Positions 63,491-64,000 of a stretch of DNA of 64,000 nucleotides are shown piece after piece; the first letter of the stretch is position 1, and the number at the start of each line of letters is the position of its first letter. This DNA is from Muribaculaceae bacterium. Lineage in GTDB: Bacteria; Bacteroidota; Bacteroidia; Bacteroidales; Muribaculaceae. The notes beneath the pieces were generated by a model. It was not told the DNA's origin, searched no databases, and saw only the letters and a program-made list of their open reading frames with translations. The stretch is from assembly GCA_017473615.1 (NCBI GenBank), contig JAFUKL010000010.1, positions 1 through 64,000 of the forward strand. Reading direction: 5' to 3'. The position numbers were made by a program, and so were the translations under genes.

Positions 63491-64000
63491 ATGTTAGAAA
63501 AAATCGAGAAACTCACAGAAGAGATAAAATCTTTAAAAGCTGCAAATGCCGAAGAATTGGAGGCACTTCGCATCAAGTATTTGAGCAAAAAAGGTGAAAT
63601 ACCGGCGTTATTCAACGATTTCCGTAATGTTCCGAACGAACAGAAAAAGGAAATCGGTCAAAAACTTAACGTACTAAAGAATTTTGCCACCGACACAATC
63701 AATTCGTTGCGAGCAGCTTTTGAAGAAAAGAAAAACGATGATGACACAATCGACTTGACACGCACCTCGGCTCCGTCTCCGCTGGGAACACGCCACCCTA
63801 TTTCTTTAGTGCGAGAGGAAATCATCGACATATTCTCCCGCTTGGGTTTCACTCTTGCCGAAGGTCCCGAGATAGAAGACGATTGGCATGTATTCGGTGC
63901 AATGAACTTCGCCGATGATCACCCTGCACGTGATATGCAAGACACATTTTTCATTCAACGTAATCCTGCCGATGTATTGTTGCGTACACACACATCATCG
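63491..64000 (+). CDS. pheS: Phenylalanine-tRNA ligase alpha subunit (partial, 3' end beyond window)
   Basis: The first 170 codons of PheS. ATG 63491 starts the N-terminal coiled-coil tRNA-binding arm (MLEKIEKLTEEIKSLKAAN ... ALRIKYLSKKGEIPALFNDFR), followed by the class II catalytic core start: TRTSAPSPLGTRHPISLVREEI (motif region) and LGFTLAEGPEIEDDWHVFGAMNFADDHPARDMQDTFF, ending at LLRTHTSS. All these are strongly diagnostic. The start is 29 nt after its -7 box. Confidence 0.96.
   Translation, partial: MLEKIEKLTEEIKSLKAANAEELEALRIKYLSKKGEIPALFNDFRNVPNEQKKEIGQKLNVLKNFATDTINSLRAAFEEKKNDDDTIDLTRTSAPSPLGTRHPISLVREEIIDIFSRLGFTLAEGPEIEDDWHVFGAMNFADDHPARDMQDTFFIQRNPADVLLRTHTSS

Noticed and set aside
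1..64000. Mobile elements, prophage or CRISPR array
   Set aside because: No transposase, integrase, phage structural gene, terminal inverted repeat or regularly spaced repeat array was seen; the island at 51-62 kb has no flanking tRNA or direct repeats.

Overview
The window looks like one chromosomal stretch from a gut-type member of the Bacteroidales (Bacteroidota). The evidence is consistent: many genes are preceded by the Bacteroidetes sigma-ABfr -7 box TAnnTTTG, several with a TTTG -33 box 19-21 nt upstream; Rho carries a long disordered N-terminal insert; and there are families largely confined to the phylum (DUF4251, DUF4827, TamL-type OMP, a T9SS-type C-terminal domain, small FeoB-associated-like protein). 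The genus cannot be fixed from sequence reading alone. No IS element, prophage, rRNA operon or CRISPR array was seen.

Layout. 0-4.1 kb: a truncated cupin gene, a DUF4251 secreted protein, and a two-gene unit encoding a small sorting-domain protein and a Cthe_2159-type beta-helix carbohydrate-binding protein. 4.2-12.6 kb (mostly minus): tRNA-Gly(CCC), the sppA-lpxK-PNP-thiL run, and nrnA-DUF4827-glmM. 12.8-18.3 kb (plus): dsbD-mazG-topB-Nudix-small membrane protein, then tRNA-Cys(GCA). 18.3-23.1 kb: apbE divergent from a DJ-1 protein, then a LytTR regulator and a TPR histidine kinase. 23.1-29.4 kb (minus): ilvD-ilvB-ilvN-acyl-ACP thioesterase-ilvC, headed by a translation attenuator whose 25-codon leader peptide has five consecutive Val codons. 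29.6-34.5 kb (plus): tamL-like OMP, phosphoglycolate phosphatase, YidE/AspT-type transporter. 34.7-41.2 kb (plus): a complete tripartite efflux operon (TolC, MacA-like, MacB ATPase, MacB permease) fused to its own LytS/LytTR two-component pair. 41.4-46.6 kb (plus): ruvX, def, ettA and an RprXY-like regulator/kinase pair. 46.6-51.3 kb (minus): rho-ybaK-aroC-radical SAM. 51.4-61.9 kb: an accessory island. 62-64 kb: tilS and a truncated pheS from divergent promoters.

The 51.4-61.9 kb island is the least ordinary part. Every product carries a signal peptide or membrane anchor. The rightward half encodes an LPP20-like protein, a coiled-coil transglutaminase-like protein with an intact Cys-His-Asp triad, a CHASE2 membrane sensor without a cytoplasmic effector, and an unknown exported protein. 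The leftward half encodes a WD40/OmpA-like protein, a TPR-caspase with intact His/Cys dyad, and a DUF4384 protein. The halves converge on one shared terminator. I infer a cell-envelope sensing and proteolysis system; its trigger and substrates are unknown.

The second main result is regulatory: the ilv leader shows the elements of ribosome-mediated attenuation (promoter, leader peptide rich in Ile/Leu/Val, competing 8-bp antiterminator, intrinsic terminator just before ilvD).
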